Assembly (NCBI RefSeq): GCF_000812565.1 | Contig: NZ_JTAM01000062.1 | Coordinates: forward strand, 1 to 52,262 | Direction of reading: 5' to 3' | DNA length: 52,262 bases | From: Flammeovirga sp. OC4 | Lineage (GTDB): Bacteria; Bacteroidota; Bacteroidia; Cytophagales; Flammeovirgaceae | Shown: positions 33,364 to 41,437 of the stretch, piece by piece | Layout of the letters: each line of letters starts with the position of its first letter | Position numbering within the stretch: the first letter of the stretch is position 1 | The notes under the pieces: generated by a model | Database searches by the model: none | What the model was told of the DNA's origin: nothing | The model's input: only the letters and a program-made list of their open reading frames with translations | Translations under genes and position numbers: made by a program

Positions 33364-34043
33364 GTGCAACTATAGAACAACAGGAGCAACCAACATCCAA
33401 CAGTAAGAAGATGTTGACGGCGATGGTCGGTATAGGAGCCTTGTGTGCTTTATTGATTGTACTGACTTATGAAGGAACCGCCGAAAGAATTGCTTTTCTA
33501 AAACAAGAAGCATTGCAAAATGCCATCTTCAAAGTACTTCCAGGCATCGAGAAAACAAGAGCTTTTTATTTGGACAAAGAGGGGCATTTCCAGCCTCTTG
33601 CTGAAAACCAAAAAGAAGCTACTGTAGTCTATGCCGGATTTACAGGTCAAGGTGAATTGGCAGGAATAGCAATCCAAGGAGCTGGTCAAGGGTATGCTGA
33701 TGTGATCAAGGTATTGTATGGTTACAATCCTCAGAAAGAAGAGATAGTGGGTTTCTATGTACTGGAAAGTAAAGAGACGCCAGGTTTGGGAGATAAAATC
33801 GAAAAAGATGAAGTTTTCCTTGCCAACTTCGAAGCGATGGATGTAAAGCTGAATGCTGACAAATCACAATTGGTCAACCCTGTTGCCACCGTAAAAAGTG
33901 GAGAAAAGAACAACTTATGGGAAGTAGACGGCATCACAGGTGCTACTATTTCATCAAGAGCCATTGGAAATATTCTGAATGAAAGTACTTCAGAAATGCT
34001 TCCAATTATACAGCGTAATATTTCGGAATTTAAAATACAATAA
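33360..34043 (+). CDS. rnfG: Electron transport complex subunit RnfG
   Basis: A 227-residue protein with one N-terminal membrane anchor (about residues 18-38) and a periplasmic FMN-binding domain. The covalent FMN motif is DGITGATIS with Thr196. The block ETPGLGDKIEKDEVF is typical of RnfG/NqrC. It overlaps rnfD by 4 bp (ATGA). Confidence 0.95.
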   Translation: MSATIEQQEQPTSNSKKMLTAMVGIGALCALLIVLTYEGTAERIAFLKQEALQNAIFKVLPGIEKTRAFYLDKEGHFQPLAENQKEATVVYAGFTGQGELAGIAIQGAGQGYADVIKVLYGYNPQKEEIVGFYVLESKETPGLGDKIEKDEVFLANFEAMDVKLNADKSQLVNPVATVKSGEKNNLWEVDGITGATISSRAIGNILNESTSEMLPIIQRNISEFKIQ

Positions 34044-34045
34044 CG

Positions 34046-34684
34046 ATGAGTACAGTATTGGAAAAAGAACCTCCGAAAAAGAAAGACTTATCCACGGATG
34101 AGTTTATTAAAGGATTATGGAAAGAGAATCCTGTATTCGTACAGGTCTTAGGAATGTGTCCTGTTTTGGCTGTAACCAACACGGCAAGCAACGCCCTCGC
34201 GATGGGTTTAGCCACTGCCTTTGTATTACTAATGTCGAATATTTTAATCTCCGCATTACGTAATTTTATTCCAAAACAAGTAAGGATTTCCTCATATATA
34301 TTAATTATCGCCACTTTCGTAACAATCATCGATTATGTAATCCAAGCCATCAGTGTAGAGCTACACAAAAGTTTGGGTGCGTTTATCTCCTTGATTGTAG
34401 TGAATTGCTTGATTTTGAGTAGAGCGGAAGCATTTGCCTCTAAAAATACCATCGGTAAATCCATCATGGATGCCTTGGGTATGGGCGTAGGTTTTACTTT
34501 TGGTCTATTGTGCTTGGGCGTGGTGAGAGAATTACTAGGCAGTAAAAGTCTCTTCGGTTTTCAGGTATTCCCCGATCAGTTTCAAGACTGGATCGTGATG
34601 ATTCTACCTGCAGGAGGATTCTTTACACTAGCTTTTTGGCTTTTGATTTTCAACGTTTTCAAATCTAAAAAGATATCATCATGA
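34046..34684 (+). CDS. rnfE: Electron transport complex subunit RnfE
   Basis: A 212-residue integral membrane protein of about six helices, with GLWKENPVFVQVLGMCPVLA near the N terminus as in RnfE/NqrD. The conserved membrane Cys in GMCPVLAV matches the position of the iron ligands shared with RnfA. The C-terminal GGFFTLAFWLL block is also typical. It starts 2 bp after rnfG and overlaps rnfA by 4 bp. Confidence 0.95.
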   Translation: MSTVLEKEPPKKKDLSTDEFIKGLWKENPVFVQVLGMCPVLAVTNTASNALAMGLATAFVLLMSNILISALRNFIPKQVRISSYILIIATFVTIIDYVIQAISVELHKSLGAFISLIVVNCLILSRAEAFASKNTIGKSIMDALGMGVGFTFGLLCLGVVRELLGSKSLFGFQVFPDQFQDWIVMILPAGGFFTLAFWLLIFNVFKSKKISS

Positions 34685-35262
34685 ACAACGAACCTTTATG
34701 GGGCATTTTCTTAAATGCCTGTCTAATCAATAATTTTGTTTTAGCGTATTTTCTTGGAATTTGTCCTTTCCTTGGAGTTTCTGGAAAGGTGGATACGGCG
34801 ACAAAAATGGGGGGAGCGGTGACATTCGTTATGCTGATAAGTGCAGTTTGTGGATACGGCATTCATAGTTTACTTGTATTTATCGACGCACCCTTCCTCC
34901 AATTGATCAGCTACATTGTGGTAATTGCCTCAACGGTACAATTGGTGGAAATGATCATCAAAAAGATGAGTCCTTCCCTCTTCCAAGCGTTGGGTATTTT
35001 CTTACCCTTGATCACAACAAACTGCGCCATTTTAGGACTTGTATTATTCCAAACCAACAAAGGGTATGATCTTCTTCAAAGTGTATTCTACGCTTTAGGA
35101 GCAGGAGCTGGATTTACAATCGCCTTATTACTAATGGCCGGATTACGTGAACAAATGGAATTTGCTGAAGTACCCAATGTGGTCAAAGGAACAGTTTTAA
35201 CGCTGTTGATCGGTGGTATTTTGTCACTCACATTTATGGGATTTTCAGGACTAAATGGGTAA
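34681..35262 (+). CDS. rnfA: Electron transport complex subunit RnfA
   Basis: A 193-residue six-helix membrane protein homologous to RnfE and NqrE. It has NNFVLAYFLGICPFLGVS with a conserved membrane Cys, and TTNCAILGLVLF with the second conserved Cys. With RnfE it forms the membrane pair that holds an iron centre in Nqr and Rnf. It ends overlapping the small four-Cys gene by 8 bp. Confidence 0.95.
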   Translation: MNNEPLWGIFLNACLINNFVLAYFLGICPFLGVSGKVDTATKMGGAVTFVMLISAVCGYGIHSLLVFIDAPFLQLISYIVVIASTVQLVEMIIKKMSPSLFQALGIFLPLITTNCAILGLVLFQTNKGYDLLQSVFYALGAGAGFTIALLLMAGLREQMEFAEVPNVVKGTVLTLLIGGILSLTFMGFSGLNG

Positions 35263-35461
35263 TACTATGCTAATTAAATATTTCACAGCACTCTTAATTC
35301 TCGTTGTCATTTTAGTGGCATGGATCGTAGTTCAATCGCTTTGGGGACAACTTTTCAAAGAAGAACTGAACGACGAAGACGTGCTGAAGCATAGATCACA
35401 ATGTGGAAGCTGTTCATGTGGAGCAGTTTGCAAAAAGCAATTCAAAAAAGCGAATGTTTAA
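35255..35461 (+). CDS. NqrM-like small membrane protein with four-cysteine cluster
   Basis: A 68-residue protein with one N-terminal transmembrane helix (about residues 8-28) and a C-terminal cysteine cluster CGSCSCGAVC. Size, topology and cysteine number resemble NqrM (DUF539), which is needed to mature the iron centre of Na+-NQR between NqrD and NqrE. Rnf subunits RnfE and RnfA are the counterparts of NqrD and NqrE, and this gene starts inside the end of rnfA. An assembly role for the Rnf iron centre is inferred. An in-frame ATG at 35267 is an alternative start. Confidence 0.75.
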   Translation: MGNTMLIKYFTALLILVVILVAWIVVQSLWGQLFKEELNDEDVLKHRSQCGSCSCGAVCKKQFKKANV

Positions 35462-35479
35462 ATTAAAAAAGATATTGAT

Positions 35480-36337
35480 ATGAGTTCATTAGCAGATTAT
35501 AAAACAGAAACAACATATAAGGCCAAAGTGATTCTTAGTATTAGAGTATCACCGTCTAAGGCAGATGAAGTTAGGGAAATTATTTTAGAAATAGAAGATC
35601 CTAGTTTCGAATGTAAAGTCAATCAAAGCTTTGGCGTATTAGTGGAAAAAGAAGGCGATTTTGGTCAAAAATACCATCACAGATTATACAGCGTTTCTGA
35701 TATTCCAGTACGTGTGAATGGTAAGACTAGAATCACACTTTTAGTCAAAAGATGTAACTATGTAGATGAGTTCAACGGAGAACAATACAAAGGCATAAGT
35801 TCTAATTTCCTATGTAGTAGAAAGGTATTGGATGAAGTAATCATTACAGGACCTTTTGATTTGGCTTTCCAATTACCGAAAGACAAGACAGCCAACATGA
35901 TTTTGATTGGTATGGGTACTGGTATCGCTCCGTTTAGAGCATTTGTAAAACATATCTACGAAAACGTGAAAGACTGGAAAGGTGCTGTAAGGTTATTCTA
36001 CGGAGCTAAGAGCGGTCTGGAAATGTTGTACATGAATGAGCAAAACGACGACTTGACACAATACTACGATCAAGCTACTTTCAAAGCATTCCAAGCCGTG
36101 ACTTCTCACGGTCAATGGTCTGATACGATCACATTGGATGCCACAATTGAAAGTAAAGCGGAGGAGGTATTGAAGTTATTGAATCAAAACAATACGTATA
36201 TCTACGTTGCTGGTCACGAGAAAATCAAAGAGAATTTAGACAAGGCTTTTGCTACAATTCTCGGAAGTGAAGAAGCGTGGTTAGTACGTAAGGCAGAGTT
36301 AATCGCCGGTCAGAAGTGGGCTGAGGTGATTTACTAG
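35480..36337 (+). CDS. Plant-type ferredoxin-NADP+ reductase
   Basis: A 285-residue flavoprotein with the FNR signatures in order: FAD-binding RLYSVSD, the KGISSNFLCS block typical of plant and cyanobacterial FNR, the NADP-binding GMGTGIAPFRAF, a YVAGHEK block, and a terminal Tyr (WAEVIY), which in this family stacks on the flavin. It would pass electrons from reduced ferredoxin to NADP+ (or the reverse). It sits inside the rnf operon, 18 bp after the NqrM-like gene. This location suggests it shares the ferredoxin pool reduced by the upstream PFOR. NADP preference is inferred from family. Confidence 0.88.
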   Translation: MSSLADYKTETTYKAKVILSIRVSPSKADEVREIILEIEDPSFECKVNQSFGVLVEKEGDFGQKYHHRLYSVSDIPVRVNGKTRITLLVKRCNYVDEFNGEQYKGISSNFLCSRKVLDEVIITGPFDLAFQLPKDKTANMILIGMGTGIAPFRAFVKHIYENVKDWKGAVRLFYGAKSGLEMLYMNEQNDDLTQYYDQATFKAFQAVTSHGQWSDTITLDATIESKAEEVLKLLNQNNTYIYVAGHEKIKENLDKAFATILGSEEAWLVRKAELIAGQKWAEVIY

Positions 36338-36353
36338 GTGCTGGGGTATTTTG

Positions 36354-36542
36354 TACAAGCGTTACATGTTTCAAGTGTTAAGCGCTAACGTCACTTGGAA
36401 CTGTTTATTGGCGAAGTCTCCTGACTTCGAAATAAATAAATCTTGCAATCCGTTCGAAGTCAGGAGACTTCGCCAATGGTTAATCACAAGTGACGCCTAA
36501 CGGCTTAACACTTGCGATAGAGAATTTCACATTACGCTTGTA
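36354..36542. repeat. Large palindromic element between FNR and rnfB
   Basis: The inner arms 36410-36430 and 36454-36474 are perfect 21-bp inverted repeats around a 23-nt loop. Outer arms add AAGTGTTAAGCGCTAACGTC paired with its near complement around 36489-36513, and ACAAGCG paired with CGCTTGT at the ends. The RNA would be very stable, and it lies within the operon, so it may cap or tune the transcript before rnfB. Related sequence occurs at 52147-52172. Confidence 0.75.
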
Positions 36543-36653
36543 TTCAAAAGAATTACTTTTTTTCACCTCTAAGGGGTGTACTTGGTGGTCCGTAGCGTCA
36601 GAACTTTGTTTTGGCGCTACTACATCATATTTAACTTAAAAAAAGAACAAGAT

Positions 36654-37520
36654 ATGACAATAATAACTGCACTTTTGGCTTTGGGAGGACTGACACTCCT
36701 ACTCGCCATCATGCTGATTGTCGCCAACAAAAAGTTCTATGTCTATGAAGACCCGAGAATTGATGTTGTCAACGATCTACTCCCGCAGGCCAATTGTGGT
36801 GCTTGTGGATTTCCAGGGTGTAAACCTTTTGCGGAAGCAGTTGTCAAAGGTGAAATATTACCTGGAAAATGTTCAGTAAATACAGAAGAAGGTCAGCAGG
36901 GTATTGCTTCTTACTTGGGTGTAGACTTGGGTAAAGAAGAAAAGCAAGTGGCTCGTCTCGCTTGTGGTGGTGGTACCAACGTTGCTGTCAATCGATCAAA
37001 ATACGAAGGCCTCAAAACCTGCCAAGCTTCCTCATTAATTTCAGGAGGTGACAAAGGCTGTTTCTGGGGTTGTTTGGGTTTAGGAGATTGTGCCGTTTCA
37101 TGTGATTTCGATGCGATTTCACTCAACGAACATTCCCTTCCGGTCGTCGATGTAGACAAGTGTACCGCTTGTGGTGATTGTGTAGAAGCATGTCCGAAAG
37201 GCCTGTTCTCTATCCATCCTATTAGCCATCGTTTATGGGTCAACTGTAAAAACCTTGAAAATGGTGATGCAGTGTTAGAAGAATGTCAAGTGGGTTGTTC
37301 AGCATGTGGTAAATGTGCTGTAGATGGAAAAGGCAACTTAATCTCGATGATCAACAACTTACCTGCCATCGATTATGGTAAAGATCACAAGTCACAAGAC
37401 GCCATTCAACGATGCCCAACGGGTGCAATTGTTTGGTTAGACGACAAAAAAGGAATCATTAAAGGTCCTGAAAGTAAAAAGATTATTCGCAAAGGAAAGA
37501 GAAGATTGGAAACTTCCTAA
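36654..37520 (+). CDS. rnfB: Electron transport complex subunit RnfB
   Basis: The ATG at 36654 (288 residues, MTIITALLALGG) is chosen because it gives the usual single N-terminal membrane helix (about residues 5-22); a longer in-frame start at 36576 lies in the palindrome region and adds atypical residues. A [4Fe-4S] domain begins at Cys48 (CGACGFPGC) with a later GKC, followed by a ferredoxin-like part including CTACGDCVEACPKG and CSACGKC. RnfB accepts electrons from ferredoxin. Gene order C-D-G-E-A-(small)-FNR-B resembles the clostridial rnfCDGEAB order with two inserted genes. Confidence 0.95.
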   Translation: MTIITALLALGGLTLLLAIMLIVANKKFYVYEDPRIDVVNDLLPQANCGACGFPGCKPFAEAVVKGEILPGKCSVNTEEGQQGIASYLGVDLGKEEKQVARLACGGGTNVAVNRSKYEGLKTCQASSLISGGDKGCFWGCLGLGDCAVSCDFDAISLNEHSLPVVDVDKCTACGDCVEACPKGLFSIHPISHRLWVNCKNLENGDAVLEECQVGCSACGKCAVDGKGNLISMINNLPAIDYGKDHKSQDAIQRCPTGAIVWLDDKKGIIKGPESKKIIRKGKRRLETS

Positions 37521-37609
37521 AAGTATTTTAAACCAGCAATACTCTATTACTAACAAAGTTCTAGATACTTATTATTTAGGACTTTAATCATTTGCTTTTA
37601 AATTTGTCA

Positions 37610-37652
37610 AAAGCGTATCAATCTCATTTTTTGAGTTATTGGTACGTTTTTT
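37610..37652 (+). terminator. Intrinsic terminator of the PFOR-Rnf operon
   Basis: An imperfect stem (AAGCGTATCAATCTCA with TGAGTTATTGGTACG) around a T-rich loop is followed by eight T on the plus strand. It lies 90 bp after rnfB. Confidence 0.75.
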
Positions 37653-37814
37653 TTGTGCGAAAAATTATATAACAAAACAGTGTTATCCACCCCAAATATC
37701 ATATTTATTGAATTTTGAAATTCATTGACATTAGATTAATCAAAGATAAATTGTAAATTGTGTGCAATAATTACCTTCATCGACTTTTTTGTATCATACA
37801 ATTGGTAGTAAATT

Positions 37815-39596
37815 ATGCTTACTAAAATATTAGCTAATTTCTATTTTTTACTTATCATCATTGCTATTAACACAGAATGTTACGGTAAAAAATCATCAGA
37901 TCAAATTCTCGTTCAAACCCATGAACTTGAAGTTGATGCACTCCCTTCATATATTCCTATTACTCCCGATCAACACTATTTGATCAAGAGTATCAAATAT
38001 GCTGAGATAAATCTAGAAGCAAAGGAAGCAACAGAACAGATTCTATTTTTCAATGGATGTACTTTCTATGACTTTAAATTGTGGGTAATAGAAAATGATA
38101 CTATTTCCAGTCATCTACACTATGGAAATACAGTCAACAAATTTCCCGAAGATAAATCAAAAGGCATCTCTATTCCCTTAGTATTTAAAGCTGGTGAAAA
38201 GAAAAAAGTTATCTACAGCCTACACGACCTTGGTTTTGCTTATAATGATAGTTTTAGCCTAAAAAGTCCGAACGAATTAGAAAAGTACTTTGAATATGAA
38301 AAGTATGTGAAAATAATTTGTCGTACACTAATAGGTATACTTTTATCAATTGGTATTTTTCTAGGCTTCTATTTCAGGAAAATAATTTTTCTGTATTATT
38401 TCATATCAACCCTTACAGGTTTAGCTTTTATAGAAGCAGAATATGGTTTCCTAGTCAACCTCATTCCTGATGATTACAATTCTAAATTCGTTCAGGCCGT
38501 GATTATCCAATTCCATCACCTTTCTTTTTTCTGCTTTTACTATTCTATCATCTTCAATTGTAAAGGTTTAGATAAAAGAATTCCTAAAACAATGCGCTTT
38601 TTCATGGTGATGGCTTTTTCTAGTATCCTAGGTCTCTTTATCTTCCCTCAAGAATCTCCTATTGTTAATACGCTCTACGTGCTATTGTGTGGTACAGGTA
38701 TGACGGTTATCTTTTCTTTCATTACTTATATTTTATACAAAGGGTATAAGCTAAAATTATTAATTGTAAAACCTATAATTTATGCATTTATACTAAATAT
38801 GGTGATCATAATGGCTTTTTCGGGGTTGGCGAACTTCGGAATAATCCAAAAAAATGAGACCTCAAGAACCATTTTCTTCTATTTATTTACCTTTAATGCA
38901 TTCTACTACATTAGTGTAATACTATATAAATATTATCGATTGATTCAAGACCGAAAACAATTGTTGTATAAGTACAATAATGTACAGAGAAATTACTCTT
39001 TGGCGTTAATGGAAGGTCAAGAAGATGAAAAGAATAGAATCGGGAGAGAGTTACATGATCATATTGGTGCTAACCTTGCACTCATCGATAAAATGGGAGG
39101 CCTTTTTAAAGTCAATAAATCGGAAATTCTTTCAGATACAATAAGAAGCTTAGATGACATGATTTATGGGCTTAACCCCAAAAACCAAAAGAGTTTTGAT
39201 GATATTTTATTAGAATTTCTAAAACAATATCAAGCCTATAACCTCAATATTCAAGCCTCAGTGAGTGTCAATGCTTTTATTTCTCCACCCGTCCAAAATA
39301 TAATTCTATGCATTATACAAGAGCTTCTTTCAAATGCTTTAAAGCATAGTAAAGCCGATAATGTATTCATTGAAATTAATGGAGATTCTTCCAAAAAACA
39401 AATCAGCCTTTTCTATATGGATGATGGAGTTGGATTTACTTGTGAAGAAAATTATGATGGATTTGGAATCAAAAACATGAAAAGCAACATCGAAAAGCTG
39501 AATGGCGAAATGTTTATTGAAAAGACGCCAAATGGCACAAAAATTAGTTTTATTAATGCTCAAATCAATGCACTAAGCACTACATCTTTATCATGA
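37815..39596 (+). CDS. Seven-TM sensor histidine kinase (7TMR-DISM/HisKA_3 type)
   Basis: A 593-residue membrane kinase. A signal sequence is followed by a periplasmic beta domain of the 7TMR-DISM extracellular type (about residues 28-165), then about seven helices (170-380), a short coiled coil, the HisKA_3 dimerisation helix with phosphoacceptor His414 in GRELHDHIG, and an ATPase domain with the N-box LLSNALKH, DDGVGF and GFGIKNM. All catalytic motifs are intact. No response regulator is adjacent. It overlaps the next gene by 4 bp (ATGA), so the pair is probably co-translated. Confidence 0.9.
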   Translation: MLTKILANFYFLLIIIAINTECYGKKSSDQILVQTHELEVDALPSYIPITPDQHYLIKSIKYAEINLEAKEATEQILFFNGCTFYDFKLWVIENDTISSHLHYGNTVNKFPEDKSKGISIPLVFKAGEKKKVIYSLHDLGFAYNDSFSLKSPNELEKYFEYEKYVKIICRTLIGILLSIGIFLGFYFRKIIFLYYFISTLTGLAFIEAEYGFLVNLIPDDYNSKFVQAVIIQFHHLSFFCFYYSIIFNCKGLDKRIPKTMRFFMVMAFSSILGLFIFPQESPIVNTLYVLLCGTGMTVIFSFITYILYKGYKLKLLIVKPIIYAFILNMVIIMAFSGLANFGIIQKNETSRTIFFYLFTFNAFYYISVILYKYYRLIQDRKQLLYKYNNVQRNYSLALMEGQEDEKNRIGRELHDHIGANLALIDKMGGLFKVNKSEILSDTIRSLDDMIYGLNPKNQKSFDDILLEFLKQYQAYNLNIQASVSVNAFISPPVQNIILCIIQELLSNALKHSKADNVFIEINGDSSKKQISLFYMDDGVGFTCEENYDGFGIKNMKSNIEKLNGEMFIEKTPNGTKISFINAQINALSTTSLS

Positions 39597-41338
39597 AAAA
39601 TTATTGCTTTTTATTGTTATTGACTCTTTGCCTTTTCTCTTGCGTTTCAGAAACAGATAATAGCTTCACTTACGAAATCTGTAATATTAACGCTGTTGAA
39701 GAAGATAATTTATGGGCTGATACTCCCTGCCAAGACATTACCTACGGTTATGGTGACACCCATTATTTCAAAGTAACCGTCCATAGTTCAATTAATCAAG
39801 AACTTGTTTTAAAGATCAATAGTGTCTTGGTTAAAAGTTTGAAATTATGGATCATTGATGAACAAAATTTAATAGCAGCTGAAGAATATGGGTGGGCCAA
39901 TAATAATATTCCCGAAAACATAAGTTATGGTTATGGCAAACCTTTTAATATAAAAGCAGGTCAGCCGACAACTATTTACTTTACAATTTACGATGAATAT
40001 TGGCCTATAAATCAGAGTATTAAAATTTATAATAGTGCTACATTTCAAAAAGTATACAATCAAGAAAAAACAATTAAAGTAGTCTGTAGGTCATTGATTT
40101 TAATTACTGTTTTTTTGAGTATAATCGGAGGTTTATTTCTTAAAAAACGTGTTTTTGTCATTTACGTACTTTGTGCCATTTTTTATGTTTCCTACCCTGA
40201 CATGGAATATGGTTTCTTTGCTAATCTTTTTAATTTAAGTGTTGCCATACATACCAAATACCTACTTCTTATTATTTCTGGGGCTTATCATTATGTTGCT
40301 TTCGAGCTCTATAGCCATATTATATTTCAACAGAAAAATCGCCTTGGTAAATATGGGCTGATCTTCGAAAAATCAATCATACCGATCATCATTCTTCATT
40401 TCATTGCCATCTTTTTCAGTGAAACTGAATTCATGATTGAGTCTCAAAAGTTCCTGATCAACTTGGCTTTTCTCATAATTGCTTTATCTGATATTGGTAT
40501 TATCAATTTACTTTATTTGGGTATAAAAGAGAAAAGGAAAATGGTTTACTATGCATTGGGTATTTTCTGCATCACAACCATGACAGTTATTTTATTTTCA
40601 GTCTTACCTAATGCAAACCTTATTGAGAAAAGTGAAATTAATCGCTACATCTTTCATATCATTATTTCATTTGATATGACTGCCTATCTTACCCTGATGT
40701 TTTATCAAACATATATTATTTACAAGGAGAAAGTAGATTTAGAAAAAGAGCAGCTTAAGATCAGTCAGAAGTATACCTCAGCATTAATCGAAGGACAGGA
40801 AAAAGAAAGAAAGCAAATCAAAGCTCAACTTGATGAAGAAATTAATCATAATTTAGATTCAATTCAAAAAGCAGATAACATGGATGCTCCTTCCATACTA
40901 ACATCGATCACAAATACTATTTCAAAAGTAAGGTCTATCAGTCATTATTTGGTTTCTCCTGATTTTGAAAATGAATCGCTCTATGATGTAATTGAGGATC
41001 TATGCCTTCAAAAAAAATATAGCTTGGCTAAAATACATCTAAGTATCCCTACGTTACAACCTAAGACTGATTTGCTTATCAAAAATCAAATATATAGAAT
41101 TATACAAGCACTACTAGATCTTTCATTAGAGCACCCTCATCATCAAACTATACATTTAAGCGTACTCTCGGAAGATGATCAAATAGATATTTATTTCGAA
41201 AATAATATCGAATTACAATTTAAAAACTCAAACATGCTTCAACGCCTCAAAAATAGAGTGTTTACCATTAATGGCAAAATAGATATCAATACTTCCGAAA
41301 TTGGTACATATATCAGTATAGAAGAGATAAGAATTTAA
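39593..41338 (+). CDS. Histidine-kinase-like membrane protein lacking catalytic residues (pseudokinase paralogue)
   Basis: A 581-residue paralogue of the preceding kinase with the same plan: lipobox-like start LFSC, periplasmic beta domain, about seven membrane helices (about 165-375), and a cytoplasmic region. In the HisKA_3 helix the site equivalent to His414 is Asp414 (in AQLDEEIN). In the ATPase region the N-box reads LLDLSLEH with no Asn, and the DDGxGF and GFGI boxes are replaced by unrelated residues (ENNIELQ, NSNMLQR). It therefore cannot bind ATP or autophosphorylate in the usual way. It is probably a regulatory partner that forms heterodimers with the active kinase. Confidence 0.85.
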   Translation: MKNYCFLLLLTLCLFSCVSETDNSFTYEICNINAVEEDNLWADTPCQDITYGYGDTHYFKVTVHSSINQELVLKINSVLVKSLKLWIIDEQNLIAAEEYGWANNNIPENISYGYGKPFNIKAGQPTTIYFTIYDEYWPINQSIKIYNSATFQKVYNQEKTIKVVCRSLILITVFLSIIGGLFLKKRVFVIYVLCAIFYVSYPDMEYGFFANLFNLSVAIHTKYLLLIISGAYHYVAFELYSHIIFQQKNRLGKYGLIFEKSIIPIIILHFIAIFFSETEFMIESQKFLINLAFLIIALSDIGIINLLYLGIKEKRKMVYYALGIFCITTMTVILFSVLPNANLIEKSEINRYIFHIIISFDMTAYLTLMFYQTYIIYKEKVDLEKEQLKISQKYTSALIEGQEKERKQIKAQLDEEINHNLDSIQKADNMDAPSILTSITNTISKVRSISHYLVSPDFENESLYDVIEDLCLQKKYSLAKIHLSIPTLQPKTDLLIKNQIYRIIQALLDLSLEHPHHQTIHLSVLSEDDQIDIYFENNIELQFKNSNMLQRLKNRVFTINGKIDINTSEIGTYISIEEIRI

Positions 41339-41359
41339 AATATGTTAGTGAAAAATAAA

Positions 41360-41380
41360 CCCCATGAAACACTCATGAGG
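41360..41380. terminator. Bidirectional terminator between convergent genes
   Basis: CCCCATGA at 41360-41367 pairs with TCATGAGG at 41373-41380 (one mismatch), with A-rich and T-rich flanks on the two sides. It separates the pseudokinase gene from the convergent ferredoxin reductase gene. Confidence 0.6.
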
Positions 41381-41437
41381 CTATTTAACTTAACTATTTA
41401 TTACCTGTTTAAAGGAAAGTGAAATGAAGCTTTATGA

